NCBI GenBank assembly: GCA_021018815.1
Contig: JAITYX010000148.1
Location: 62,001-126,000 of the forward strand
Direction of reading: 5' to 3'
Source of the DNA: Talinum fruticosum
Taxonomy: Eukaryota; Streptophyta; Magnoliopsida; Caryophyllales; Talinaceae
DNA: 64,000 nt
The notes below the pieces were generated by a model that was given only the letters and a program-made list of their open reading frames with translations, did no database searches and was not told the origin of the DNA. A program made the translations under genes and the position numbers. This document shows, piece after piece, positions 20,820 through 33,100 of this stretch (position 1 is its first letter; each line of letters starts with the position of its first letter).

Positions 20820-20956
20820 CTAACGGGTCATGCTTGGTCTAATCCGATTTAACGGTAAACCAGTGTCAACTGGTTTAACGCCGGTCTAAACGATCCAACC
20901 GGTTGACTCATTGACCCACTCGTCCAACCGAGTCGATCACCGGGTCGGTTCTCTTA

Positions 20957-21180
20957 ACATAGCTTTTTGAATGACCTTATCGAAGACATGTAAATGAATA
21001 GTCCGTTGATCCTTGATAATCATATTAGCCGTAATATTACAATTGTTCCATATACCTACATTCCCCCACTATGATTGAGTGGAAGAATATAGTCAAAATG
21101 ATCAAATCCCAAAGAAGGAATAATTTTAAGTGTACTATCGTGGTTAGTCATTTTTTGCTCGTAAATAAAATATTTGATCG
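20957..21180 (-). pseudogene. L1-type LINE endonuclease, N-terminal part
   Basis: Minus strand: YEQKMTNHDSTLKIIPSLGF ... LPLNHSGG (about 21170-21065), matching the F-x-E-T-K ... LGF ... P-x-x-x-SGG pattern of LINE endonucleases, then IKDQRTIHLHVFDK (about 21010-20970). The catalytic Glu region reads YEQK instead of the usual ETK. Stops are present. ORF1 upstream was not identified. Confidence 0.7.
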
Positions 21181-21199
21181 TACACTCCGGCTCGGAATC

Positions 21200-23690
21200 A
21201 AAATTTCTTGTTTAACTTGGTGCTTTTTCGCACTTTGAACATTTCAAACAATAATTTTCATAAAGGTAAATATCATCCCCCAATAGTCCCAAATATTGGG
21301 GTAAGGGTTAAATGCATACCAATCATTACTATTCGTACTGAAAAATTAAAAAGTTTAGCTTGAGAAGCAAGATTTGTCCCCTTAAAGGATTGGTAAGATA
21401 AAAAAACCTTGGGAATCCCAGTGAGAACCGAGATTCCACACACCCATAAAATACAACCATACCAAACCAAACGGTATAGAAATCGTAAAACAAAAAAACT
21501 TACAGACATAAGTATTACAAATTGAAGGAGAGCTACGAGCATCTTGGCCAGGCTGCACCTGGAGCTCCTCACTCCAACCAATCCCGTCTCGACATCCAAC
21601 CAAAAACCGAAGAGGTAAACAAAAGAGAAATAGTAAGTCAAGGAAATAGAAAATCCATCCATTCTCGTAGCAAATACCAAAATTAAGAGAAAAAAACCCA
21701 TAAACATCTAATTCGAACAAAACACCTACAAGAGAATTTGTCAATATATAGTCTCGGTACACAAAATATCTCATCATCGATTTTCAATTTACTAGGCGGC
21801 ACAGCTGAAACTAGCTTCCAGCCCGGAAGGGGCAACACAAGTATACACCAGTACCACCAAAGTAAACAAAGGGGCAACGAAAATTTCAAGCGATAAAGCA
21901 AGGCATCGGTCGGATTGAAGAAGGAGAATCTCTTTAGCAATATGGCTGCAAACAATTTAGTGAAAGAGATTGCATTCATCATAAGACACATAGTCGGGAG
22001 GGGTAAACAATGAAAGGCTAGACTCCAAGAAATGTAACCCACCATAAGCAGAGCATCGGCAAAAAAATTGATAACCATACAAGGTGATGAATAACACTAC
22101 TCTTGACAAAATAACCGTAAATGTAAACAAACGTAACTAAATTAATCCAAAGAGAAGGACAACAGTTCAAGAAAAACCAATGCCCGGACTCGAAAAAAAA
22201 TAGAACAGGCAGCCAAGGATAACCCCAAAATGTCATGAGAGACTTGAGAAACACAAAGCAAAACAAGTAAGAGTACCATAAAAGAGCAAGAATCAAATGA
22301 AAAACTATCTAAAAGCAAGCGGATGAAAGCATAAAACCTTAATAACATAGACAAAAATATCAAAAAAGAACCGAAGTAAACCTATAAAATGAAAATACAA
22401 GGCTAAATAACCTCGATTGAATAAATGAAACTAAGAGCAATAAACTAAAGGAAATGACCTCAAATGTTATGTGAAACCCGAAAATAACTTAGCAAAACAT
22501 AAGCTATAACATAAAGGGCTAGAACCAAAAAGAAAGTCAACCGAGAAAAGATCTGCCGATGGAACAAAGATAATAACAACAGGAAAATATGTGCAAACAA
22601 TTGTCCAAAATCTCCTCTTTCGTAAGGATCGTTGTACTCAACGGAACACCAATAAAAGAAATCTGAAATGAAAGGTGATGACAAGATTGAATATGCTTTA
22701 ATCGATCATGAAAAGCTGGAGAATCATGAAAGTAGCAACTACGAGGACAAACACAAATGGAAAGAAGCTCATGTAATTCCCAACAAATGCTTCCACTCTC
22801 AATGTATACCTTATTATGAGGGTTAAAAGTTTCATAATAAAAAATACCGGGACGAGAGGTCACAAGGGAATAATCTGAGTATCCGAACCAAACGAAACAT
22901 CAATGGAAAGTTGGACAAATAATGAGGGCATGCAAGGTGAAAACCCATCTTGGAGTAAACTAAGCAGTGTGAACCTTCCTAAATAAATCCATGGAAAAAA
23001 GACTCAAAAAGGGTAAGCAACCAAATAGAGACTCGAGGGAAAAGGTAGGTAGATGATGGAGAGAGAAATGGGCAAAAACCATACCTGTTGTGCAGCGAAT
23101 TAGGCTGAAAGAATGAGTAATATACTTGGCTAGGGTTAGCAAGAAAAGATTTCTAGTCACCGACAACAACACCACCGTAACATGAGACATCCATGGGCTG
23201 AATCCAACCGCAAAATTGAGTAAAACGACAAGTAATTGACTAGACACTAGGGGTCATTCAAGAGGAGTTCGTAAAACTTCGAGAACAAAAACTTAGCCGA
23301 GCGAAGGAACTGCAAACGGAAATCAAAAGAACTTCGATCGAAGATCGGGAAAGGGCATAGAATACAAATATGACAAGAAAAACGATTTAATAAAATCAAA
23401 AACAAGATCTGGACCAATCCACACACAAACCACTTCAGCATAGAGCACAAAATCGGGAATATTTGACATCATCATTGTGCACGAAGCACAAGCCTTAAGA
23501 AAGGTAAAGAAGATCACCGGACATAATCGAAATCTCAAAAGGAGCTGGATTATGAAGAAAAGGAGCTGGATTAAGAGGAGAGCAAAGAGTAGAGAAGAGA
23601 GAAGACAAGGAGAGGGAGAGTAAGAACAAGCGGCAAGAGATCCTCAAAGGGTCTTGTGGTTTCTTAAATTTAGGTTTATAAGACATTAGA
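21200..23690. other. Unidentified 2.5 kb, T-rich on the minus strand
   Basis: No domain recognised. Minus-strand ORFs of 60-144 codons (for example 21273-21707 and 22537-22863) overlap in several frames and are hydrophobic because the strand is T-rich, so none is called. The right border (23540-23690) is CT-rich on the minus strand like a transcript leader and contains GGAGCTGGATTA twice. It could be the 5' region and ORF1 of the LINE at 20957-21180 or a separate insertion. Confidence 0.35.
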
Positions 23691-23699
23691 ACTTCTCTA

Positions 23700-24161
23700 T
23701 CTAGAGTTTCATTCTCGCTAGTAGAAAATCATTGAAAATATAAATTTATACCAAGTTATCTTTCTTCATGATCTAAATTTAATTGATCCCCTCATGACTC
23801 TTCTCAAAAGTAATCCACTTTCAAATAAAATTTAATACCCATTTATCAGGTGTGTATTATTATAGAATAGAGAAAGGGAAGGGAACTGGAATCCTTGAGT
23901 GCTCAAATAAATACTGCAATATGATGCAGCGTGTGGTTAAGTGCCACGTCCGCAAGACGACAAACTCGATGACCGTTGCTTTTACGCGTCCCGCGAGGGA
24001 GATGAATAAAACTATTAACTAAAACCTGAACCAGCCACGGTGACCCCCAGCGTTCATATTATATTCACAGGCAAACACCCTCGAGAGCCAGGATACACCC
24101 ACCCCAATTTTCCCTTCGTTTTTCCACACTCTCTCACCCCTCTCTCTCTTGATCGGCGAAA
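23700..24161 (+). promoter_or_regulatory. Upstream region and 5' UTR of the hydrolase gene
   Basis: Intergenic DNA ending in a pyrimidine-rich stretch (ACTCTCTCACCCCTCTCTCTCTT) followed by GATCGGCGAAAATGG, a good plant start context. No unambiguous TATA box was found at a fixed distance, so the promoter is assigned by position only. Confidence 0.45.
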
Positions 24162-27100
24162 ATGGAGAATGGCAGGGTAGAAGATGATAATCAGTCGGCT
24201 CTGATATTCTTGGGTACAGGTTGCTCAAGCGCTGTGCCCAATGCGATGTGCTTGATCCAGCCCTCGGATCCTCCATGTCCCGTTTGTTCTCAGTCCTTGT
24301 CACTTTCGCCTGACCAAAACCCTAATTACAGGTGATCAGCTTCTTATTTTTATGTTTTCTTTGATTAAATTTACAATTTAGGATTTGGATCTCGTGTCGG
24401 TTCGATGTCGAAGCCGAAGGACGCATCTGATTTTGATTTGTTGTTCTTGTTTGTTTTTATCTGTTTCACTGTTTATTCTCATTTGCGAGATATATATTCG
24501 AACAATTCTGAAAAATCTTCGTAAGAGCGCGGAGAACTTATTTTCTGAGTGTTCTTGTGCCATCGCCTCGCATGTAATGCAAATGTAGCATGAAAATGGA
24601 CATGTGAGAAACAATTCGATGGAGTAGTGAGAAATAGTTATTCTCCGGAGAATATGTTTACGTTTGAGGTATATCAACAAACTACATGAGATTATTTCTT
24701 CAGCATTGAATACTTAGTTTGAGCTTTTAATTGGTTATGATGATGTGCCGATTGGAAGCCTAGAGTTAGGGATGCAGGACTACGTGATAGTCAGTGAGTG
24801 TGGCAAAATTAAAATCGGGGCTGAGATGGGTAAAGATTTGGTTGTCAAGCATAAAGGTTGCTCTTATTCCTAAAAAAAATTGTAAATCATATGAAATTAA
24901 CGCAGAGACTTGCACTTTTTTTAAAAAAAGACATTAATCTAGAAAGGATATGCTTGATGATGTCAAATGCAACCCTTAGATTTATCTCGTGTTCTCAATG
25001 ATGATGTCTTTTCAAACTTTGGCTCTTCTATGGCAATTGCTATTCTTTTGGCTGATTTATGAGTGGTGGGCTTTTTTGATACTCGTTACTGATGTTGTCT
25101 CCTTGGTAATATGAATTCTAACTAGCAAGTATAGTGATCCTTTGTTGAATATCAGTAATGAAATGATTGTGTAATGAGATATGGGGCAAAGATGAGCCTA
25201 CTGACTGCTGAGTACCTTTATGACTGAGAAGAGCTTCCTGTTCTTCCCCAATCTTGTGTTAGTTAAATCATATGTTGTCCCTCCTGAGTGAGATCACTCT
25301 TTTCTTCTTCTTGGTCATTTAGCTCTGCCTTTCGTTGAAGGGGATTAGAATGGACTAGCATTCATTTTATGATGAACATGTGGGAATGAACATTGTTTCA
25401 GATAAAGTTGTTATGAGGCAGGTAATGTCATAGATTTGACAAAAATTTTAGACGGAAAACAAAATACTTTCTGGGGGCAGTTTATCTGAAAGCACGCAAC
25501 ACATAGTGCATGTTAGAATTTAAGAGTTAATTGATGATTGGCATGTTCATTTGGAACTGATGGATAGGTTTGATGACTGTGATAAGTTTTTCATTACATT
25601 TAAATGGTAAGGAGGCTCTTTCCATTGATCTCTTGATTTGAAAGCCCTTGATTGACCAAAATTTCACAGAAAACAATGGCAAATTTTCATCCTATTTTGT
25701 TTCATGAATGCCCGATATTAGATGAAACATTTCATGTAGTAAGGTAAGAGGAGAAATGGAGATAGTGGGGAGTAGAGGCACAGAAAATGCCTCATCTCCT
25801 GTGAGCTGGAGGGATGGATAGGGTATTCGGCCATTTTGATTGTTTGGATAAGTTACAGCTGAGGAAGGAGATCAGTAACACATTGATTTAATTTATAAAC
25901 ATATATGCTACTACCATTAGGACTGCATCCACCATAAAAGACATCCATGAAGATTTATAGAAAGGTAAAGATTGAAAATTCAAGTAGTTCTGATGCTGGA
26001 AGCACTTCACTTTCTTTTGGCATTTCCAGCCAATTAAATGAGGGACAAGTGCCATTCTTTGCCTTCTCCCATCCTCCTCCACATCAGCTTCTCAAAACAA
26101 GCTGTAAATCTTGTAGACTTACTTTTTCGTGGTTAGAAGAAGGTTGACTTTGTTTTCCCTTCTTTTTTTTTAATTAAAAAAAATTGTAACTGGAAGGATT
26201 TAGATGTCATTTGAGATTAACTTCTTCTGAGCAGGAGTCTCTGATAGTTTATTTATTTATTTTGTTTCACTCCTCATTATAAGTGTGGCTATTCTTTGAG
26301 TTGAACTAAAGCTATTTTCTTGGTAATTTGGTGTTACAAGAAGTCATGCTAAATTGTAATATTTGACCTTCTGGATGTCCAGGTGCAATACATCTCTTCT
26401 TATTGACTATTGCCATAGTAATGGTGAGCATAGCTATATATTAATTGATGTTGGCAAGACATTTCGAGAGCAAGTACTCCGGTGGTTCACCTTTCATAGA
26501 ATTCCACGGATTGACTCTGTAAGTTTCGAGCCTTTAATTTTTCTCAGAAGAAGCTAATAGAGTAAATGGAAAACTTTGATATCAAGTGGATTAGTGAATG
26601 ACTTATGTGAATTATGTGACTGCTATTGCAATCTGACATTTATTGACATGTTTTTGTTTAAGGCATAGTTTTCTTTGGTCTTTTCTCTGCTCTCATTTCA
26701 AGCATGTATGGCCTGTGTTCTGATAGAATAACTAAATCCATACCCCGGAATCCCACCTATGCAAGGGGGGTTTGAGATGTAACAGACTAGCAGCCTTACT
26801 TCTTGTGACAAAGAGGCATGGTTTGTCTTCTGTTTTCTGTAAAATATCCATGTGGAGGATACTTAACGAAACTAAACCATTTTTTTTATAAGAAACCAAA
26901 CAAAACTAAACCATTACCTTCAGTGTTCACCTGAGGTGGAATGTGAAAGTGGTCAGGATGTCAAACATGTGCAGTATTATCCTCATGGTTGCTCTGGGGG
27001 CAGTTGGTTTCTGTTGGACCTTATATATGTTGGACCTATTGCTTTACAACAAATGAAGCATAGGCAGTTTAGTGGGGCATTTTGCTTAGGTCCACTGAAT

Positions 27101-30100
27101 TCCATGGAAAAAACTGTCTCTTGATGACTCTTAGACTAAAAACCGTATGCCGGAATGATATGAAAATATTGGACAATTCTAAATGGGTGAGGATAATAGC
27201 AATGTGTTCTTTTATTGTTAAACTTCATACATCCTTGCAGCATTCTTTCGTCAATGTTCAATTGAAATGCATTATTCTAGTGTTTATGTGGACAATTGTT
27301 CTTTTCACTGATGCTAGTGAATACTACCTGCAAAATTCTAGGTAACATTTTTTTACCCTACAACAGCGGAGGTTTGTGAAAGTATGTGAAATGGTGTCTG
27401 TAGTGCACTGTACTAGCCCCTTTTGACATATGCAAAGAACTATATGAATAGAACCTTTGCTGTTTTACATGCCTAGAATCTCTAGAACTGTAGTTAACCT
27501 TTCGTCTGGACAAGGCCCTCCAAGGAGCTATCTGGCAACAACTGCAATGGATCTTTATTGTACTACGCCATTCTCAATACTTATCGTGTTTCATTCTACC
27601 ACTTATTCTTTCTGGTCTACCCTCCCCCTCCTTCTAAATAACAGGGACTGTTAATATGAAGTCTATTAAAATTTGATATTGATTCTTAAAGGGTAAACAT
27701 GACATGGTTAGGAATGGAATTTTTTGGTCAGCAAAGAAATGAACATGAGCTTTGTTCCCTCCATCAAGCAGCTACTGTAGTGCCCCTATGAAACAGGGGA
27801 GACTTTATTGATAATAGAGTGCAAGTAAGGAGAAAAAGGGGAACCCAATTTTGATTTTGGGGTTGGCTATCAGTAATTAAGATCAATTAATATTTCTGAA
27901 GTTTCAGAACTTTGTTATTGTAGTTCGGTGGTTATTTATTTTTTTGCAGATGTGTGAAGGGGTCATTTATTGGTTGATCTTAGAATATTAGCATCATCTC
28001 TGTTAGGACAGTCATTTTGGTATTTTGAAATATCCTTCATGTTGCATGTTAGGTTGTAAGTGCTCCTAATTTTGAACCAGAATGGGGCAGAATAAAGTTC
28101 TGGGAAGGACTCACATATTAAGAGAGGTTCTCCACCAGTTTTGTATTATCAAATTGTGGTTTATAACATAATGTAATCCTTGACCTCACATGATGTGTTT
28201 CAACATTGCCACACCCACAGCCAAATGCCCATCGGCATATATAATTTTCCACTTCAAGATATTTGCTTCATGGTTTTATTGGTGTAACTATTTGGTGATA
28301 GTTTCAGACATTTGAATATTCGGTCTATCTTTGGTAAACTTGCTTACAGGTATATCTTTTCATGGATCTAGCAGTCTGTATGATATGAAACGGGCTGCTC
28401 TGATACCAATTTAATAGAGATCAGAAGAAGGGAAAGGAAGGAAATATAAGGGCTCTAGAGAGAAGGAAGAAGGATTAGAGAGGGAGAGAATCATGTTTAG
28501 TGAACTACAATTATGCAATAATCATGAATCAGTTGTAATGTCCTCAGACATATTTTCTATTTACGATAACCTATGCACGTAGAATATATTAGGAAACTGC
28601 CTGAAAGCATCCTATATGAAATAGGAAACTAAATTTTACGAAACACTCCTAAATACCATTATTTTCACGACTATAAATACCTTATGATGATTTGTACCAA
28701 ATAATATAACATTATCAAAAAATAGATTTCCAATGTTGGAATATTTTCTATATTCTTGATTCATTTTTTCATTTTTGATCACCACCATATGCTTCCAATT
28801 ATTTGACCAATCATCACCATTGCCTTTTACTTTCGTTTTCCTATATATAACTCACTTAATCATTGAGATAGAGAATGACACATATGAGCAAGTGTAAAAG
28901 AATTCTACAACTCTGTGTGAACAATCCTTACAACTTGAGGAGGATGATACTTAACAAACATGTAGATTTACAATTTCTTTTTCTAAACTAAAGAGATGTC
29001 ACCCGTGTACAAAAGGGGAAAATACGAGAATACATCATGCCCTCAAATTCTCGTGCATATTATTATGTACAAAATCCAAAAATTTGTACCACAATTGATC
29101 CCTTGACTAGTTGATTTCAATTATACAAAGTTCTCAAAACTAGAGCTTGAAATCTTGGAAGGATATTTTATTGCCCTAAGAAATATGACTATTCTTTCCT
29201 TGTATGTAGTCTACCAAATAGCCATAGGAACCATCTTCCAAACTCCTAAAGCCAACTCTTCGACCTTCTTTTCTAAGCCATCAAACCACCTTCGACTTTG
29301 ATGGTTGCACCCAACTAATATCCATCAAAGAGACAGCTAAATGCCAAAGCTAAAAGACCCGCAGCTCCTCAAGGAGGTTGAACCCACCAAAGTTTTGATT
29401 TTAAAAGTTCTGAGAAGAAATAAGATCTGAAGTGAGTCTAAAATAAGGCGAGAAGAATGACCTTGTGGTTTGGGATTTAGAGACACGGAAGAACTGGTTG
29501 AATTGAAATACAAAACAAGTATTGTTTATATTGGACAAACATCAGTAGATATTCTTGAGCTGACTCATTTTTCTTTTCTTTTTTTTTTTTTAAATTATGA
29601 TTGTCATATCAATCTCAAACATTTTTGATTGGCATTCCATTGGCATGATTCACAATCCAGGAAACTGAAATTTAAGGAATTCCTGTTGGATGAACTGCAG
29701 ATAATCTTGACGCATGAGCATGCTGATGCTGTTCTTGGTCTGGATGACATACGAGCTGTGCAGGCATTTAGCCCTACAAATGACATCAGTCCAACTCCAA
29801 TTTACCTCACCCAAGAATCTATGAGTAGGTAAGATGCTTTCATAGTATCTTTTCACCTTCTTCTATGGGCCCTGACTGAAGCTTTTTCAAGGAGTGGCCA
29901 AATGTATATCTGTCACCTTCATGATTCCATTATCTCATAGGGTATGCCCCTTGCATCTCCTCTTATCTTATGGATACTTCTGACTTGAGAGCTTTTAGAA
30001 CTTCTTGGAGTTTCTGTAAAGAACTTATACTGAGTTCTGATGCTTATATAATTGGTTTCATCTTTTCTGGAGGATACTGGTCCAGGAGTTCACACTTTGT

Positions 30101-33100
30101 TATTTTGCTCTTTTAATGTGATTTTTCCCCATTTCCCTCTTCCAAGAACAGCTGAAGCAAATGTTTCCTCAATCATTTTTCATGCCTTGAATTTCTTGTG
30201 CTGCTCTTAATTTCAAATTTTGGCTTCATTACATGATATCGTTTTGGCCTTCATGATCTGATTTCATATTCAGATATTGGTTATCCTTTGCAATATGGAT
30301 GTTTCTTCATTTGGCGTAGCATCCATGTCAACAGTCAACCCAACTAAATCCCTTTCTTTCTATCCATACGGACTATTTCAAAAAGCTCAATCTCGTCTAA
30401 GCTGATTGTTGCAATTTCCTTTTGTTCTTCATTAACTTCATCTAGCTGTGCTGGTACTCATATTTCACTTTTCCCTGGCAGTATTGCTGTGAAATTTCCT
30501 TACCTCGTCCAGAAAAAACTTAAAGAGGGCCAAGAGATACGGCGAGTAGCCCAACTAGATTGGAAGATAATCGAAGGCAATCATGAGAAACCTTTTGTTG
30601 CATCAGGCCTGCAATTTTTGCCCTTACCTGTAACTTGCTCTTATCTGTATTTTCCGTTTTGAGCTTTTTGTCAATATCCCTTTCTTAATATCTGTTACCC
30701 AATATTCTATAATGCTGAGTATTATGTTATATTATCCAATTCTACAGGTGATGCATGGTGAAGACTATGTGGCATTAGGTTTTGCTTTTGGTGAGAAATG
30801 CAAAGTAGCTTACATATCTGATATCTCACGTTTTCTTCCAGCCACGGAATCTGGTAAGCATTTCTAACACTTGCTTGTGTGACAAGTTTTTTTCTTTTGT
30901 TTTTTTTTTTTTTGGTGGGGAGGGGGCATTGAACATTTTCTGCTCTGGAAAATACTGCTCCCGCCTTGGATGGATGCTCCTTCTCCCTTGGAGCTCTCTC
31001 AAAGCATCTAGTAGCAATTTAAATAACATTTAAAGACCATATTCATTGCTCCCTGCTTGGGTGAGCTGGTGTATTTTTAGCTGTATAATATATTGTCATG
31101 TTGACCTATGTATCATCGTACATATGCTTCCCAAGTTTGGAGAACTTCTCTCTGAGGTATTCTCTTCATTGAAAGCAAATTTATCTTCACGGAACATCTT
31201 CCACGAATCAAATGTATGGTCTTCAGGCTTCTCTCTCCCCCAAAAAAAAAAAAAAAAGAAGTGAAATTCCATTTGACGCCCTTGTACTTCAATTGTTTTC
31301 ATTTGGTCCAATTTCTAAATTAACAATCCATACGATACCCTTGTATTTTATACAAACTCCAAGCCACGATATTTACCATTAACTTATGAAGTGTTACATT
31401 ATTTTCTACTGTTTTTACAAAAATACCTCAATCCTTTTATAAAAAAAAGGAATCATAACCCAAACTATGAATCCACCTACCTTCCACCTCCATATCCAAT
31501 CCAAGCCTCAAATCATGGCCACGGTAGAGAGAGCGAGCACACAAATTATGTAGGTCTCCCTTCACCATTTCCTCCCCCCAAAAAACCCCCACCCCTACCT
31601 CATACAATTTCCTTCAAAATTGGCTACAGGTCAAGCACTGTAAGCTTAATCAATTTGCTACTAAGTTAATTTCCCTTGTTTAAGAACTGCCTTCGATAAG
31701 ACAAAAATTTTAGCCATATGATAGAGGTTGGTAGACACCAAGTCCTTACTGGAAAACTACTACTACTACTTTGCCCTTGATTGGAGGGCAGCCAGAGAAT
31801 GCACTGTTGGTCGCCGGAGAAGGGTTGCTGCAACAACAACGTCGACGGTGAGGAGAGAGAAAATTGGGGGAGATACCCAATTGAGGCTGAAGCATGGTTG
31901 AAGGCTGATGAAGTTCAAATTGAATTAAAGTGGTCTGTACTCAAGACGGTTCTTGCTGCTTAAATTGAATAAAAGGTGGGACTCCCAAGAAGATGGCCGC
32001 GGTTGGCTGAGAAGAGGTCGTGGTGAGTGGAGTTGGGCGATGGGGGTGATGGGGGATGGATTGGACGAATTCAAACCTATATTTCGTAGCCATACGACGT
32101 CGCTACTACCACAGGAACTGAAAGCTAAAACCCCTTTATGGGTAAGGGGGTCTTCCTCTACAGAAGAATCAAATGTGAGGTGCAGTTGCTGAAGGTTTGA
32201 ATCTAAGAGGACATCCAACAATGGAAAAACCCTAGAAAAAGAGTAGAAAAGGGAAACCATATCTAGGTCTTGTTCATCGGAGGATAAGAAGGTTGGAATT
32301 TGGGATGAAGATATCAAACAGAAGAACCCTAGACAGCAAAGCAGATGACAGGGAGGAGGAGAAAATTAAAATATATATTATATATAGAAAGGCTTTGTAA
32401 AAATTGACAACTCCCATTGTGGGTTTTGCTGATGTAGGTAGAGGTAGCCTTGCATATGCACTTGCAGATAGGTCAAATTCCAAGAAACCCCAGGCTTGTA
32501 AAATCAGGCACTTTAATTCTGAATAGGGACATGGTGTGATAAAAGGAAGTCATGATTTGATTTGCATGAGTCACTTAGGTCTCTATATAACATGTTCTTT
32601 GGTAAGTTTTACACCACTGCTTTGACCTTACTGCTTTTTAACCTCACTAGCCACCCGAATAGGTGACTATTCTCTTAGCTTATGCATATTTCTCAATTTT
32701 TCTCGTTCAATTGAGAAAAGTGCAAGACATGATTGAGATGACATGATTGAGATGCTTACAGCTTCTATTATACTGATTTTGTATTGCCTTTTCTCCCTCT
32801 TTTCAATTTAGGATTTTGTGCCATAAAAGAGATCTATCTGCTATCCGTAGTCAAATTGAAACTAGCCAAATGTCTATCCAAAAAAAATGCTGCCTCCCTA
32901 AACAAAGAAAAAAAGAACTACAAAGCTAACGGAGACTTACTGATGATTGGCTTCTGAGAAGAAATTGTGAGAAATAATATGGTTGATACGATAGAACATA
33001 TTTGGTGCAAGAAAGATTCAGAGTTGAGTCAGTGGATTAATCCGAGCATAGTAGTTAGCGAATTTGATTTGGTATTTGCAATATACAAATAACAAGAGTT

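Larger units (their letters stand above)
20047..20953. mobile_element. TTA-flanked TIR element (about 0.9 kb, non-autonomous)
   Basis: The ends are inverted: left TGAGAACTGAATTGAAC, right (reverse-complemented) GAGAACCGACCCGG. TTA lies at 20044-20046 and 20954-20956, a PIF/Harbinger-style duplication. Removing the element with one TTA rejoins the LINE endonuclease. Both ends are rich in CCGGT/ACCGG words (GGTTGAACCGGTCAAAAC, CAACCGGTTGACTC), while the middle carries simple repeats. No transposase is seen. Confidence 0.65.
26519..29700 (+). other. Intron 2 of the hydrolase gene
   Basis: Donor GTAAGT, acceptor GAACTGCAG. About 3.2 kb. 26519-28395 holds nothing recognisable; an LTR-derived repeat starts near 28396 and a LINE 3' relic occupies about 28985-29400. 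An alternative acceptor at 29660 (ACAATCCAG) was passed over because only 29701 continues directly into the conserved IILTHEHAD block in phase. Confidence 0.7.

Noticed and set aside
21273..23686. Series of hydrophobic minus-strand ORFs resembling membrane proteins
   Set aside because: T-rich strand gives Phe/Leu codons in every frame; ORFs overlap each other and share no continuous frame or start context.
29660..29700. Earlier acceptor (ACAATCCAG) for exon 3 of the hydrolase
   Set aside because: It would add 40 bases between the conserved PRIDS and IILTHEHAD, with a frame change; the acceptor at 29700 joins them directly.
31925..32317. 130-codon minus-strand ORF in intron 5
   Set aside because: No recognised motif, and it sits among repeat-derived DNA; left unassigned.
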